A stretch of DNA of 64,000 bases, taken from assembly GCF_040807025.1 (NCBI RefSeq), contig NC_090943.1, positions 24,891,213-24,955,212 of the forward strand, read 5' to 3'. Each line of letters opens with the position of its first letter. Position 1 is the stretch's first letter. Below, one piece after another: positions 1-12,992 of the stretch. The DNA is from Struthio camelus. Taxonomy: Eukaryota > Chordata > Aves > Struthioniformes > Struthionidae. Position numbers and translations under genes: made by a program. The notes under the pieces were generated by a model. That model searched no databases. It was not told the origin of the DNA and worked only from the letters and a program-made list of their open reading frames with translations.

Positions 1-625
1 TTTTCAATTTCGGGAAGCTGTAAGTTATGAGAAGCTTTCTTGTTAACAGCAGTTGTGTCTGTATAGAAAGTTGAGTGGGCAAGGGAGTTTACAGGCTGGA
101 ACTTTTTGTTAAATAATTTCTAATTAAACGTTATCAGCTGACTTTGGTTCCTAGCTTCAGTTTAATTTTTGTAAGTTCGAATTACATGTATTTTTGTCTT
201 CAGAATAGCTTCTGATGTACAAATTACTTTATTTTTTGTTTCTATATTTGGGCCCTAGGTAATTCAGAAAAAATACAAGAAATAGACTGACCAAAAAAAA
301 AAAAAAAAAAAAGGGAATACAAAATGTGTGAAGTCTAGGCTGTTGGCAATAGCATCTCTTCCTCTGGAGAAATGAAGTAGTTCCAATAATGGAGTATTAA
401 GATTGAAGTGCCTAGACTGTCTCAATAATTAGAAGAGAGGGAATTCTGATTGAAAGCAGTTTGTAAAATAGCATAATGAATTAGGTGGCTGGGGTAAAGT
501 AGGCTAATAATGAATGCATTATAGCATGTGGAGAGTAAGCACTCTGCAGCCTTTTTCCAGCCCTTGCAATGTATACAGTTTGCCTTTCAAAATCTTAATA
601 TTTATTTTTCTTTTGTTACAATAAG
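1..625 (+). other. NMT2 intron (3' part)
   Basis: AT-rich intronic sequence ending at the acceptor before base 626. It holds an A run at about 294-312. Nothing else is recognised. Confidence 0.8.
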
Positions 626-2638
626 GCCACAAAGACTTCAGGTTTGAGACCAATGGAACAAAAAGATACTAAAGCAGTACAAGAGTTAATCAACACTTAC
701 TTGAAGCAGTTTAATCTTGCTCCTGTAATGGATGAAGAAGAGGTAGCCCACTGGTTCCTGCCTCGGGATCATATTATTGACACCTTTGTAGTAGAGGTAA
801 AACCCCTGAATTACCTCAGGGATGTATATGTGAATGCTTTTTATGAAAAGTCGTATCAACATCAAGTTTTTGAAATGCAGACAGTATGAAAAATGTACCA
901 TAGGTGGAATTTGGTGTCATGATTTCAAGTTTTGTTCTTTGTATTGCATGTTCTAATGTTCTTTTCACAAGAAAATGCTTGCTTGGGTGTGGTAAGCTGC
1001 AGAACTGTTATAATAGGATACTTTAAAGAAGAATTTTGAGATCTCAAGTTATTGCCATCTTGGAAGTATTCCACGGCGGGTGGGGGGGAGTGGAGTGCAC
1101 TCCTGCCTGGGTCTTCAAATCTGCTTTCCTAAGAAAAAAGGGAAAAATGATACACTGACTGAGATGAGGATTTAGTTTAAATTCAGTATTGTTCCCTTAG
1201 GTGTCAGATAAAAAATTTGAGCCAGCTTATGGCAGAAAGTTAACCTTTTTAAAACCAGTTTTAAGGGCATCTGCTAATGTGGGGAGTTACGGTTTGTCAT
1301 TGTCTGCTTCCGTAAAATACCATTCCCCCAGTAAAAGTGTGTATGTGTATATATGAAAAACGCATATGAGTTTTTCATATATGTGTGTATGCATATACAT
1401 GCGTGTTCCTGTTTGTAGGTGTGTATGTATACACACACACACGTATATATATAAAATATATATATATAATGTATGTATAAGAGGAAAGTAAAAGTCAATG
1501 CCCCTTGGTGCTATTGTGGATTGGTGTCAGCTAGGAGCTAATTTTCTGTGGTTCCTCAGTGGTAACCTTTGTCCACTAAGAAGATGGAGAGCATCATCTG
1601 TTTCTTCCCCCGCTCCCTCCTGCCTTCTGAGTTACAGTCACAACACTTCTTGCAAAATAAGCCGTACAGGAATAGGTTAGCATTTGGATTAGAAATCTCC
1701 AAGGTGTGATAGGAGGTAGCTGTGATAAAGCTAGTAGAGAAAGGTACACTCTTCCCTTTGAGTCCACGCTAAGTCAACTTAGACACCATTTTCAGATAGT
1801 ATATTGCATTTTTGAAAGTGCCAATATTATTTGAAAATGATAGACGCTAAAATTATTAAACGTATCAGCTCCTTGCAGAAGCTGCAGGTTATGAAGCTCA
1901 GTGTTCCCACACTGCAGTCTGAATTTGTTCAAGAGTCTCAGTTGAATTTAAAAACTTACTGCTGCTGGAGATAAGAGGTGCAGCTCATCTGTCCTTGGTC
2001 TCCACACTTAATTTTTCACGTACTTTGCAGTGCGGTGGATCTAGTGCTCGTTAGACTCTTCCATGGACGAATGTATTACCCATCCTCTTCCTCTCGCCTC
2101 CGCCCCCCTTTTCTCCCTTGGGTTGGGTGTTGGCTAGGTTGAGGACTTGAACCCCAGAAGCTTGAAGTGTCTGCAAGCACCAGAATTGGCATGAGGGACA
2201 GGATGTTTTAATTTTAAATTTAATTTTAAATTTAAGTTTCCTTACTAAATTTAGATTTGTTAGTGCTTAAACTCCTTTTAAGATCAATATGACCTGGAGA
2301 AATTAGTGTGACGTTTTTAAGTCATCTCTGTAATGCACAGAGCTAAAACATTTGTTTTGTAGAATGTTCAAAATTTTTACACACATCACCTTAAAATATT
2401 CAGCATAATTTTGGAAATAATATTTTCATCACCCTTACTGAATTTAGTGAGTGACTTGGTGTTTTCTGTTACATATAGTTAGTTCATCTCTGCTATGGAA
2501 CCTGTGCCTGCACTAAGACAATTGCTTTTTTTACGTGTGATGAGTTCTTTCTTTTATTTCTTACTATATGACTACTGTCAATTTAAGGCTCCATGTGAAG
2601 TCCTTCACTGGACTCAAAATAACGGGCACCAGTCATTC

Positions 2639-2669
<31 letters not shown>

Positions 2670-5600
2670 AGCAGTAAAAGCATTTGTATGTCGGCTTTGC
2701 CAATCTTCCTGGAGAAATTAGGAAACTAAATCAGAACAGGAAGAGAGAAAATCTGAGTAGTTTTTTGTGCTCCACATGTCAGCCATAACCCGTGTTAAAA
2801 TTATTTCCCGTTGCCTGCTAACCTACACTCCTGAAAATGGTTAAACCTCATTAGGTTTATGAAATGTTGTGAAAGTTTCTATATGCTATTTTGGATTCTT
2901 ATCTAAGTGCCTTTTTTTGATGACCAGTGCCGTCCTTAGAATTTTGGTGTGATTTAGCACTGCTGTCTAGTAAATGGGTTGTTGATTATTAATCACTGGA
3001 GCTGATTTTTAACTATGCTTTTTTTTTTTTTTTTAATCTTACAAGCAAGACTAAAATCTCTTTTATTTTCCCTGATTTTTGGAGACTTGAGAAAACCTAA
3101 ATGTGAACTTTCTCAGATTAAAAAAAAAATCTTTGAAGACTAGCTTCAATTGGAATATTTTTCCTATACTTTTTTTTCTGGAAGTGTGCTTCATTAGCTT
3201 TGTTTATAGCAAGACAAGTTTGGGAAACAAACTGAAAAGAATGCTTTGGCATTTGTTCACTAAAATGTTATTGCTGTAATAGATCAGAAAAGGAAATGAA
3301 TGTTTATATGTTTCCAAAATGACCCTTTTATGCTTAAGTCTCACTTTGATACATATATATCCTGATCAAGAGTTTAACTTCTTCACTAATTAGTCGAGAA
3401 TACCTGTTATGCCCTAATAGTTACTGTGTGTAAAACTGTGCTGCATTTACCACTTGCCTTCTCTAGAACTACCACATTAGCTTAAATAATAACTAGGCAG
3501 TTATTTCTTATTAATTGACTTGGTTTTTTTGTAGGGCTCAAATGGTATTTTAACAGACTTCCTGAGTTTCTACACATTACCTTCAACAGTGATGCACCAT
3601 CCTGTACATAAAAGCCTCAAAGCTGCCTATTCCTTCTACAATATTCATACAGAGACCCCACTCTTGGATTTAATGAATGATGCACTCATTATAGCTAAAT
3701 TGGTAAGTATTTTTTCCTCTTTTGCTTCTTTCACAAAAACGTTCTTAGGAGAAAAGGGGGGATAAGAACTGATAACAATTTATGCATTCTGTTCTGTTTT
3801 TTTTTTTTACTGTTACAGTTATGAGTGAATGATGTTAGGGAATGACAAATGTTTGAAGATCAAGTGTTTGCAATTGCTTGAACTATGTATAGAACCAAGA
3901 CCATACTGGTGACTGTATTCACTCAATACCAGAAGAATGGAAAGTATCACTAAAATAGTTTCCCATGGATGAGATGATAAGTTCTACTATATATTTTAAA
4001 CTTTTTTAAAAATTTCTGCTAAATGGAAAATTTTATTCTCAAAGTTTTATCATTTTATCTTGTTACTAATTGATGCCTATCAAGCTATGCAGATGGTGTC
4101 ATAACTTTTAAGCACACTTCCATGCATGGAGGTACACTGATATATGGTTTAGTTAAATGGAAGAGACTGTAAAGTCTGAAAATGCTTCACAGGACTTAGA
4201 TTTCAAGGGAATTGCAAGAGTTTCAGGCACTCTGCTACACTAACGTTTTAACTGTTAATCATCAGGGATTCTTAGGAGTGCAGTGCAGACGCTGTGGGCA
4301 GCGTAATCAGTGGTGCAGAGCTGTGCAGGTGCTGCACATCCCAGCATGCTGAATGAATTCTCACGCCTGTTTGGCCCTGGCATTTCAAGCACTGAACAGG
4401 CTTCGTGCAGTCCGTGGTACCTGTTCCAGTGATTGTTGCCAACACAGTGCAGACCATAGGCATGTTTTCTGCTTGTGCTTGCACCTTGTCCTTACCAGGG
4501 TTGCTGCCGCACTGCTTCTGATGTTACACCTGCCAGATGAGTGCTCAGTGCAAGCAAACATTGGCAGTGCTCCAGTTGACTGCGCTCACAGCTCTGCACT
4601 GCATGTGGCACAGCGATTTCTGTGCTGATCCTGTATGAAGCGACTTATGGCCTGGCAAGGCTGTGTCTGTTCAGGCTTCAGGCCACGTGAAAGCAACTGC
4701 ATAGTTTTCAGCTTGGGTCTCTGTGCCGTGTTCATGCAGTGCTGCACCTGATCTGATGTCTGTGACGTGAACTGCTCGCTGAGGCTTGCTGAGCTGTAAG
4801 CAGCGCTGAGTTGAGTCACTGTTTGCCAAGGAGATCTCCTGGATAGTCTGGGGGACTATAAAACCCCATTATTCAGACTCCAGAATGATAATAGGAAAGG
4901 GAGTTGAGGGACAGACTTTCAGAGGTATTAAGATATATGAAGGTAGAGTGTAATTTTCACAAGTGCCTAAAAATCTAGTGCTACTTATTCTTAAAAGCAA
5001 AAGTGAAAAGAGGAATGAATTTTGGTCCCCATTTGAATGGGAGGGGGTAGAATTCACTGACTATTCAGTAGGTCACCGATGGAATGGATAAAGAAACAGT
5101 TCTGTGATCTAAGCACAAAGCTTCTTTACTTTCCTATATCCACGTTTCTCTCTGGATGTGATGTACAATTCTTTTCTTTTGGATGGATCGTCGTGCAGTC
5201 AGGATACTGGCATTTAGGTACCTATGGCTTCCTAAAATACCTTGAGGCCTGTCTGCATCATTAGATACCTAATTATAATTGCAGATCTGGCACTCGGACT
5301 TCTGAAGGAGAAGAGAGAGGTGAGGTAAAAGAAGAGAACTGAGTGCACTCCTAATCGTAGCTTTTTGTTTACGCATACATTCTTTGAAAGTAAAAGCATA
5401 AAAAGTAATGGTGTGAGGTATTTTGGGGATGCAACTCGGTAAATTGCTTTGAGTATGCATGTTAGTTTAATGATGACTTTACTTTCAACCTCAAGTATAT
5501 AAATTTAGCCTAGGATTAAGCCTGGTAAAATCTTAGCTGTTGTAAAGTGAAATGCCTGACTTCCAAGGCAAAATCTGAAACACTGAGTTAGGCGTCTACG

Positions 5601-7602
5601 TTCCATGTATGCTGCATACAGAGAGTGGGACATTGCAGCAGGATAATCCCCAAAAACCCTCATGTATTTTGTTGTTGAAGCTGACACTAATTTTCCAGAT
5701 CTAGCACACAGGGAGCTTATAAACAGGGGTATGTTCACTTCTTCTGAGTCTGTTTTAACAGTCTAGCAAAGTTGTGGAGCAAATATGTTTGAACAGTAAC
5801 TTTTCATCTCTCTCAGACAAGGTTAACTTGAACTTAATCTGTTGATTTTTAGGTACAGAGTTAAAATTACACCTGTAGACTTATGTTCATTTGTTTGAAT
5901 TTTGAGTGCTTAATTGTGCAGCTTCATTAGCGTTTCCGCACATAGCGTGTCTGTATTTTCCCCCCTTCTATCCCTTTCTATTGAGATTTCTGTTGCTGTC
6001 TGTTGCTAACTTGGAATATTCCAACTTATATTTCTTTGGATGCCGGATCCTTGCCACTTTATTTGTCTTATTTCTACATGTTTTTCACAGCACATTTAAC
6101 TTAGCATACATTCAGCTGCACACAGAATGATCTTTGTGTAAGGTAGTGGGGATCCTTAGTAAACCATCTATCTCTGCTTTGTGGCTTTTTCTTTTAAATA
6201 GGCCCTAGATCAGCAGAGAGCTTAAAATGCTCTTTAAGCGGTTCATTTACATGAAGTTGATTTCTTAACCACCTTTTTCTAATACAGGGTGCTTATTTAG
6301 AGGAAAAAAAAAATAGATCTAGTTTTTATACTGAGTAAAGAATATTCTTTACCATCTTCTTGTGCTTCAGTAACAGAGCATTCTTGTTTTGTAACTATTA
6401 ATTATTTTTATACTAGAGTATAGCAAACTGTGCTGGTGCCCTGCTTTGGTGCCGATAGAACTCAAAGATCTTAGGTCAGACTTCGTTGTGGTTAACTGCA
6501 GAAAAATGGACTGTTCTATCCAGACCCCCCAAGCAAATTCAGCTATAGCAATCCTCCTATGCATGATGACCGGCACTAGAACGGCTTAACTGATGTTGTT
6601 ATGTCATTTTTTAGGAGTTGACAGTGAGTTGGGATTTTTGTATGTTTGTGTTACAGCGCAAAATCCCGAGACTAGTTTGACTGCAGATGTTCTGAGAGTG
6701 AAATGGCTCTTTACGAGTAGTGGATTTGGGAGGCTGAGGAGCTGGAAGTGATTGCGTGAATAGGGGAAGAGAGCAACGTGTAAAATATTGGGCTTTTGAA
6801 GATAGTGGCATTTTAGAAAAGGCTCAATATAAACATGTAATGCTTACTAACAGAGTCATAAATGGCTGAAAAACGCCATAAGATGTATTTAGGCACCTTC
6901 AGCTAGAATAGGCTGTGTGTGTCAAAACACACTGTATGTGACAGTGCCAAAAATGCATGTCCATACAGATAAAATAATGGACAATGATTTAGGGACTTTT
7001 TTCAGACCTTTACCTCTGAAAGTGACTTAAATTTCTACTTTTTTGGCGATATCCTTCAAGCAAAATTCTGCCCTGTGCTTTACTTTCTATTGGGGAAATT
7101 TATTTTCTGTGTGCCTAATTAAAAGGTAAAATTTATTGTTACGTCTTTTTCACTTAATTAGTTTCTTGGATGCTTGTACACCACTGTTTGTGTATCATTT
7201 TAAACTTGACTTTTAAAGTTTCAATAATGTTTTGCTATTGCCAGAAAGGATTTGATGTGTTCAATGCACTAGACCTGATGGAAAATAAAACATTCCTGGA
7301 AAAACTCAAGTTTGGGATTGGAGATGGCAATTTGCAGTATTATTTGTACAACTGGAGGTGTCCTGGCATGGAATCCGAAAAGGTAGGAGAAAAAAGAAGA
7401 TCTTCTGAATTCCATTAGATATAATAATACATTCATCTACGTTGGCCAGAATGAGCAAGTATTAAAATAATTATTTTTAATCAGATACATTTAAGATCCA
7501 TAATTCAGGTGCGGAAAACTAATAATATTTAGATTTATTACCATAATTAAACTAAAAGACTATATTTTTCTTCTTCTTTAGGTTGGTCTTGTATTACAAT
7601 GA
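626..7602 (+). CDS. NMT2: NMT2, glycylpeptide N-tetradecanoyltransferase 2 (last four coding exons; 5' part lies left of the window)
   Basis: Transfers myristate from myristoyl-CoA to the N-terminal glycine of target proteins in the cytosol and at membranes. Exons are 626-796 (starts [12 protein letters not shown], ends DTFVVE), 3535-3702 ([19 protein letters not shown] to ALIIAKL), 7245-7382 ([17 protein letters not shown] to GMESEK) and 7582-7602 (VGLVLQ, stop). All junctions are phase 0 with AG acceptors and GT donors (gtaaaa, gtaagt, gtagga). Together they give 165 codons, about residues 334 to 498 of the usual 498. The [15 protein letters not shown] block and the terminal Gln, whose carboxylate is the catalytic base in this family, are present. 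[12 protein letters not shown] and the late exon structure fit NMT2 better than NMT1, from memory of the human paralogs. The gene converges on RPP38, as in human 10p13. No disruption is seen. Confidence 0.96.
797..3534 (+). other. NMT2 intron
   Basis: Spliced-out sequence between the exons ending DTFVVE and starting GSNGIL. It carries a TG/TA microsatellite with a hairpin (about 1335-1480), an A-rich tract at about 2640-2672, a T run at about 3020-3034 and an A run near 3120. No gene or recognisable transposon is seen. Confidence 0.8.
1335..1482. repeat. TG/TA/CA simple-sequence tract with internal inverted repeat
   Basis: Alternating purine-pyrimidine runs (GTGTATGTGTATATAT, ACACACACAC, TATATATATA). 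Within it, 1349-1361 (ATATATGAAAAAC) and 1370-1382 (GTTTTTCATATAT) are perfect 13-base inverted arms around an 8-base loop. Short frames here are artefacts of the repeat. Confidence 0.75.
3703..7244 (+). other. NMT2 intron
   Basis: Intron between the exons ending ALIIAKL and starting KGFDVF. Mostly AT-rich and unrecognised, apart from a conspicuously GC-richer block at about 4265-4830. Confidence 0.8.
4265..4830. other. GC-richer, CAGTGC/GCACTG-dense block within an NMT2 intron, unidentified
   Basis: Composition rises sharply against the AT-rich intron. The motifs GCAGTGC, CAGTGC, GCACTG and TGCTGC recur many times. Frames of 60-90 codons are open on both strands but resemble no protein I know and lack splice context. 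It may be an old degraded mobile element or a composition-biased unique segment; I cannot assign a family. Confidence 0.3.
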
Positions 7603-8235
7603 GGACATTTCTGTTCCTTGAACTCTTGAGGTCATCGTTTGAGTTAATTTGATCTCCATAACAACTCTTGGAATGGTATTGTTCAAGAGGAGTAAAAGCA
7701 CAACGTCAGTGATACTGAAATAGTCCATTCCACCTAAACAATGAAGAACTCCATATGCGACCAAATTTATGCATTTTCAGATAGATCAGAAGGTCCATGA
7801 AACTTTTATTGTCCATGGAAAGAATAAAAGCACATTCATTTACGTTTCAAAGCTTAGCTTGCACCTTGATGAGAAGAAGGTATTTTTTTTCCACTCTGTA
7901 GAAAAGACTGTTTTGTACAAACTGAACTTCAGTGGTGGATTAGGGTACAAAAATATTTGCTATTATGTGGATGAACTGCTGCATTTCTATTTATTAAGTG
8001 GTGGTGTATGTTTGTCAGTGTAACAGAATGAAGGATACAAACTTGAGTATCTTTGCTTATTTACTTCACATGGATATCATCATTTGGGGGAAAATCATGA
8101 AGTATGATACGTTTGTAGCTCTATGAAAGTCCTGGATGTTTTTGTAACTGGAGCAGTATGACGATGTACTGGTTTAACTAGTGCATTTATTTCTCCATAA
8201 GCAACGCTGCCAAATCAATAAAAATACAGATTTGT
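7603..8235 (+). other. NMT2: NMT2 3' untranslated region (shortest form)
   Basis: This unspliced sequence follows the NMT2 stop codon up to a canonical AATAAA at 8217-8222. Cleavage is expected 10-30 bases later; a longer alternative 3'UTR is possible, but no second strong signal was seen nearby. A spurious 84-codon frame (7769-8023) lies inside it. Confidence 0.65.
8217..8222 (+). terminator. Polyadenylation signal AATAAA for NMT2
   Basis: Canonical AATAAA about 615 bases after the NMT2 stop codon, in the sequence CAATAAAAATACAG. Confidence 0.6.
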
Positions 8236-9752
8236 ACTTTGATCTTCAGTAGATCAGTGGATTGATTTAACAGTATCGCACTGTTCAGTGCAGGTGTTAT
8301 CTATGTTGCTGGAATGATTATACATTACTGTACTTAATTTACAGTTGTGGCACAAAAACTTAGTTTTTCCTCAGTAGATTAACATCAGCCTGTGTGTAAA
8401 ACTAAGAATTTTAGTAGTGCTATCAGGATATTTATAGTTTGAATGTTTTCAATGCTTCTGCAAAATTGCACATATTCCTTTGTCTACTTTAATTTCCTAT
8501 GAAGTCTGTAATTCTAATGAAAAGTATCTTGTGTAAATAAGTATTCATAAATTGTTCCTGGTAGTGTTTTTATCCTGACTTTGGAAAAAGAAGTTTGCTA
8601 TATTTGTGGCTGGTAAGCAATCCTCAATCCTTGGAAGTCTGTGTACTGCTCTTCCTGAAATGTAAGAAGGCTGATCTTTTCTCGTGGAGGGAGAGTTGTT
8701 TTAATTCCCTCATGAGTGCTCAGCAACCGGAATGGCTTCTGAAGCACTTTATATACATTCTAGCACAGTGTCATAGTTAGATATGATAGCAGTTCTTTTG
8801 ATTCACGTGTGCTGCAAGAATACAAGCACCAAGAAGATCTGCAGTAAGAAACTGTTCTAGCTGAAAGTGCCAAATTGTGGTAGTGAAGCCTCTGTGCTGT
8901 GAGCATATTTTGAATGTGACTTGACTATCTCATGAAATGCAAATGTCTAAACTTTCCTTTTAAACATGCCTGTAATTCTGACAGCAAGTTTTGCTGAAAG
9001 TCAAATTCTGGAACTTAAAGCATCAATTTAGATGAAGATAAATTTGTCTGTTCTTCCTAACTGCTGGCCTTACCCACCTCCTTGTAGCATTTTTTTCCAT
9101 TTTATTCTTCCCTCTCCTTTTCCAATGTGTGAATGATTTGGGGTTTGGAGTTTTTTCTTTTTTTTTCTTTTTTTTTCCTTTTTTTTTTCCTGGTTAGATT
9201 GTAATGAGAGGATTCTGTCTTACAGACAGTGATAAATACTTTCCCTTATTACATTTTAGCTCTATGTTTAAAGCATTCGACTTCCTTCAGACAAAGGAAG
9301 GGAGTGAACTTAAGTTATCTGACCCTGAGTATGCACCAGCTAGGGGCCTTATGGGAAAAAAGGGCTTTAAAGGAGATCTTTCAGACTTCAGATGGTGGAG
9401 TCAGGCATTACAATTTTGGCTGCTCTAGGAACTGTCTATACCTGTATAGACAGTTCTGTACCTGTATAGACAGCTCTATCAGCATAGGTAGAGCTCTGGC
9501 TCTCTGTATGAGGCCTGAGCAGAATTAAGTGCCTGAGGATGATATAATCCCTAGCAGCTGGGTGGAGTGCTTTAACTATCTGAAGTAACAAGAGGAGTTT
9601 AATCCCAGCTCTGTGAAAGACTTAAGTTCTTAACTCCCAAAAGGCAGGAAGGTGCTTTTCCTGCTGGGGATTCACATCAAGGCATGCTGGGATAGGAGGG
9701 GATTTGCTAAGGGACTTCAGCGCATTTTGTTTAGGTTCTAAAGGCAGAGCCT
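8236..9752. other. Intergenic sequence between NMT2 and a CR1 fragment
   Basis: No gene is recognised. It contains a T-rich tract at about 9150-9192 and a small hairpin with tandem repeat at 9429-9480. Confidence 0.55.
9429..9480. repeat. Perfect 12-bp-arm hairpin overlapping a 20-bp imperfect tandem duplication
   Basis: Arms 9429-9440 (GAACTGTCTATA) and 9445-9456 (TATAGACAGTTC) are exact complements around CCTG. The unit CCTGTATAGACAGTTCTGTA (9441-9460) is followed directly by CCTGTATAGACAGCTCTATC (9461-9480). Confidence 0.8.
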
Positions 9753-10275
9753 CACAGAATCGTTTAGGCTGGAAGGGACCTCTGGAGATCATCCAGTCCA
9801 ACCCCCCTGCTCAAGCAGGGTCACCTACAGCACATTGCCCAGGATCGCGTCCAGGCGGGTTTTGAGTATCTCCAGCGAAGGAGACTCCACCACCTCTCTG
9901 GGCAACCTGCTCTAGGGCTCCGTCACCCTCACAGGAAAGGAGTTTTCCCTCATGTTCAGACAGAACTTCCTGTGGTTCAGTTTCTGCCCATTGCCGTTTG
10001 TCCTGTCGCTGGGCACCCCTGAGAAGAGTCTGGCCCCATCCTCTTGACACCCCCCCCCCTTCAGATACTTGTACGCATTGATGAGATCACCTCTCAGTCT
10101 TCTCTTCTGCGGGCTGAACAGGCCCAGCTCTCGCAGCCTTTCCTCATAGGAGAGATGCTCCAGTCCCCTCATCATCTTCCTAGCCCTCCGCTGGACTCTC
10201 TCCAGCAGTGCCATGTCTCTCTTGTAGTGGGGAGCCCAGAACTGGACACAGTACTCAGGGTGAGGCCTCAGATAT
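9753..10275 (-). mobile_element. CR1 LINE, 5'-truncated 3' fragment (young subfamily)
   Basis: Read on the minus strand, it encodes the C-terminal part of CR1 ORF2 ([48 protein letters not shown]). It ends in the CR1 3' region, whose complement begins CACAGAATCG and GGAAGGGACCTCTGGAG at the low-coordinate end. The peptide is nearly identical to the matching part of the plus-strand CR1 at 49.85-51.88 kb, so the two are close relatives. The upper boundary is approximate. Only about 0.5 kb is left, as is usual for CR1. Confidence 0.93.
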
Positions 10276-12833
10276 CCTCGGTCAGCTGCTGTCTTAAGTC
10301 TAGGTTTGACAACAGTGCATGGCTCTGGCCTTGTGGCTAAGATACTTCTCTGCTAAGAAATGATCTTAATTCAGGTGTCCCTAATCTGGCTGGGTGGTCT
10401 TGAATGCTAGGTGAGCAATATGCTCATTTTCTCTGCCCTCTTTCTCCCCACCCCCATCCCCTCCCCTCCTTCCCTCCCCCCCCCCCCAAAAAAAAAAAAA
10501 GGGAAGAAAAGGTAGGCAGTCTATTTTATCCTGTTTTCTGAAATCTGAAGGCAAATCTCCCCAGTTCTATTGCTTGGAAAAGCTCATAGGCTGCAACAGG
10601 ACCAAGCATGTCCAGGCAGAAAGTAGGACAGAACCTGGCTTTCCTGCAGCCTGGCTCTCTACCCTGCTGTTGAGATGATTGCATGTGAGGGAAGGACTGT
10701 AGCCACTCTTCACTTGTGCTGTCTTCTGAGGGAAAAAAGAGTACCATTTTCTTTTGAATTTGAAGGGTGCAAATTTGTCTCATTTTCTAGTTTGTGAAGC
10801 TGTGTATCAATTGAGGGAAAGAAGGGCAGTCGTATTTCTGTTGAAGCTGTGCTGCGCTGTAGCTAAGAATGCAAATTTACTGGGCCAGAGGGATGCGGGA
10901 AGTGGGCATATGCATGGGGGCAGTACCTGGAGAGTCCTGCTCATGAAACTGTATTATCTAATAGCTATTTAATCCAAAAAGAGTCTACCCTGTTGAGTGC
11001 TCAAATCTTTTAGCTAGCCATGCTCTTTACCTCAAGTAATTTGCTGAAGCATCACAGCTTCAAGAGGATGTGAATCCTGAAGGTGTCCCTGCCTGCCCCA
11101 CACCATGGGGAGGTCACTTAGGAAGCAGAAACTGCAGGAACTCATGCTCGCTACTCTAACTGTAGGCTATTATCAATGTGGGTGCCACTGCCAGCAGCTC
11201 TGACAGAGAGGTTCCTCTATAGCTTCAGAAATTGAACCTGTCTGTGCATTAGGCTTGCTACCCAGAACAGCCACCAGGTAAGGCTCCTCAAAAACAAATA
11301 GATGGTTTCCCAAACTACGGCAGACTAACAGCTCACCCCACTACCTTTCCCACCAGTCTGTTGAAATCTTTTATAATTCCTTTCCTAGAGTAATTCCAGT
11401 TGTGGAGTTGAAACAAATACCTGAAGAGAGCTATAGACCTGAGCAGGCAGCAAGGTGCTTAAAAGAGAATTGCTGCAACGTTTATGTTCTTTACCAAAGG
11501 TAATCCTCACACCTTGTTTAAAGACTTACGATTTAAATGCGTTGTTAGAGTTAGCTAGTGTGCCCTTAAAATTTTATGCATCTAAAAACCAAAGCAAATG
11601 AAGTATATGAAGGTCAATGAAGCAAGGCAAAAAAAAAAAAAAAAGAGAGAGAGAGAAAAGAAAAGCTCTTTCGCCTTGCTACCTCCAGCCAGGCAAACCT
11701 CCAGTTTGCCCAGGGAGGGCAAAAATTTTGGCATTAGGTATGTTTTGTTTAATTTTCAGGGAGCCTCGTGATTACAGAATCATTGCTACTGCCTCCCTTT
11801 GTAGTTGACATCATGAACTTAAGTCACTTCTAAATAAATCCAAAATACAGACTAGCTAGTTGATGGCACTGAAAGAACAGAAAAACTAATCTCTGAAAAT
11901 TAAATCATCTTTAGAAACAACAAAGTATACTCGTTTAAGATATTTTGATCTCTTTTCTACAGTACCATCCTAGTGACTTTCATTTAAATTATTGAGCTCC
12001 AAGTAAATTCCTATGTTGTTGACTTTGGCATCTGAATTGCATCACCCTTCCCTTTCCTTCTCACAAAAGAACTGCTTCACTAGGAAACTGTTCATAGCCC
12101 CCACTAAAATTAAAGGAAACTCAAAAGTTGTTTGGTACATTTTCAGTCTCTTGTACTGGTTTACAGCCATCATCTGCTACTTTACATACAGCAGTACATA
12201 GCTTATAGGGACTTACTGGGAAATAATTGTAAGACTCCATTTAGAAATCATTTGGGGTTTAGGTTAGTCTAAAGCACAGATCCTATGAGAAAATGTAAGT
12301 TTGCATAAAAAAGTCTTTTTCAAAATGCAGCAAAGTAGTATTTTGGTCTTGTTCTGTACATGAAAAGTAAACTTTTTTTCCTTTAGCATATCAGACACCA
12401 ACCACAGTCAGAATCCAAGTCTGCATGCTTTCTTGACCAAAACAAGCTTAGAGTCCAGCAGAGCAAAGCATGAAAGTTCGAAAGGGAAGTCTGCCTGTGC
12501 TATTGGTCACAGACAGCTGTTTACTTGAAACAAGCATTGAACCAGCTTTAAAAAAGTTATACCAGCATGGACGTGTGTTTCAATAAACTTTCAATTTTGG
12601 TATCGATTTGTTTGAATAATTACACTTAAATTACAATGATTCCTGTTCAAAGCCTGTTCATCTATATATTTATATAAAGTTTGCTTAACGCTTTACACTA
12701 ATTCCAAGGATGTACTTACTACAGTATCTTATATTACCTCAGGATGTTCACTTAGTGATGTTAACTCCATGATCTCCAAGTGAACTATTTACCTCAAGAA
12801 AGACACACACACGCACACGTTTGAGCAGTATTC
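10276..12833. other. Intergenic region between the CR1 fragment and RPP38
   Basis: No coding exon is recognised. It holds a polypyrimidine tract followed by an A run (10435-10500), an A/GA-rich tract (about 11626-11660) and a plus-strand AATAAA at 12582-12587 with no gene I can attach to it. Confidence 0.5.
10435..10505. repeat. Homopyrimidine tract (C/T) joined to a poly-A run
   Basis: About 50 bases of nearly pure C and T, including a long C run, are followed by about 13 A. This is low-complexity sequence of the kind that can form triplex DNA; no function is implied. Confidence 0.75.
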
Positions 12834-12839
12834 TTTAAT
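12834..12839 (-). terminator. Candidate polyadenylation signal ATTAAA for RPP38
   Basis: The plus strand reads TTTAAT, so the minus strand reads ATTAAA, about 155 bases after the RPP38 stop codon. It is the common variant signal and the nearest suitable one seen. Confidence 0.4.
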
Positions 12840-12992
12840 ATAAAAGCAGAAAGAACCTCAATTGAATGCAACATAGCTGACTTCAGCGTATATTGGAGCG
12901 CTTCACAGAGTAAAGCCTTTACAACATAGTTCAATATTCAGTATTGCAGTAAACAAAAATCAAATTAACAGGAAGAGCTGAACTAAAGTCAA

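Noticed and set aside
4272-4819. Overlapping 70-91-codon frames on both strands in an NMT2 intron
   Set aside because: Cys- and Ala-rich frames created by recurring GCAGTGC-type words; no splice context and no resemblance to a known protein.
12582-12587. Plus-strand AATAAA between NMT2 and RPP38
   Set aside because: About 5 kb past the NMT2 stop with a nearer good signal at 8217; it could end a long NMT2 3'UTR but nothing in the sequence supports that.
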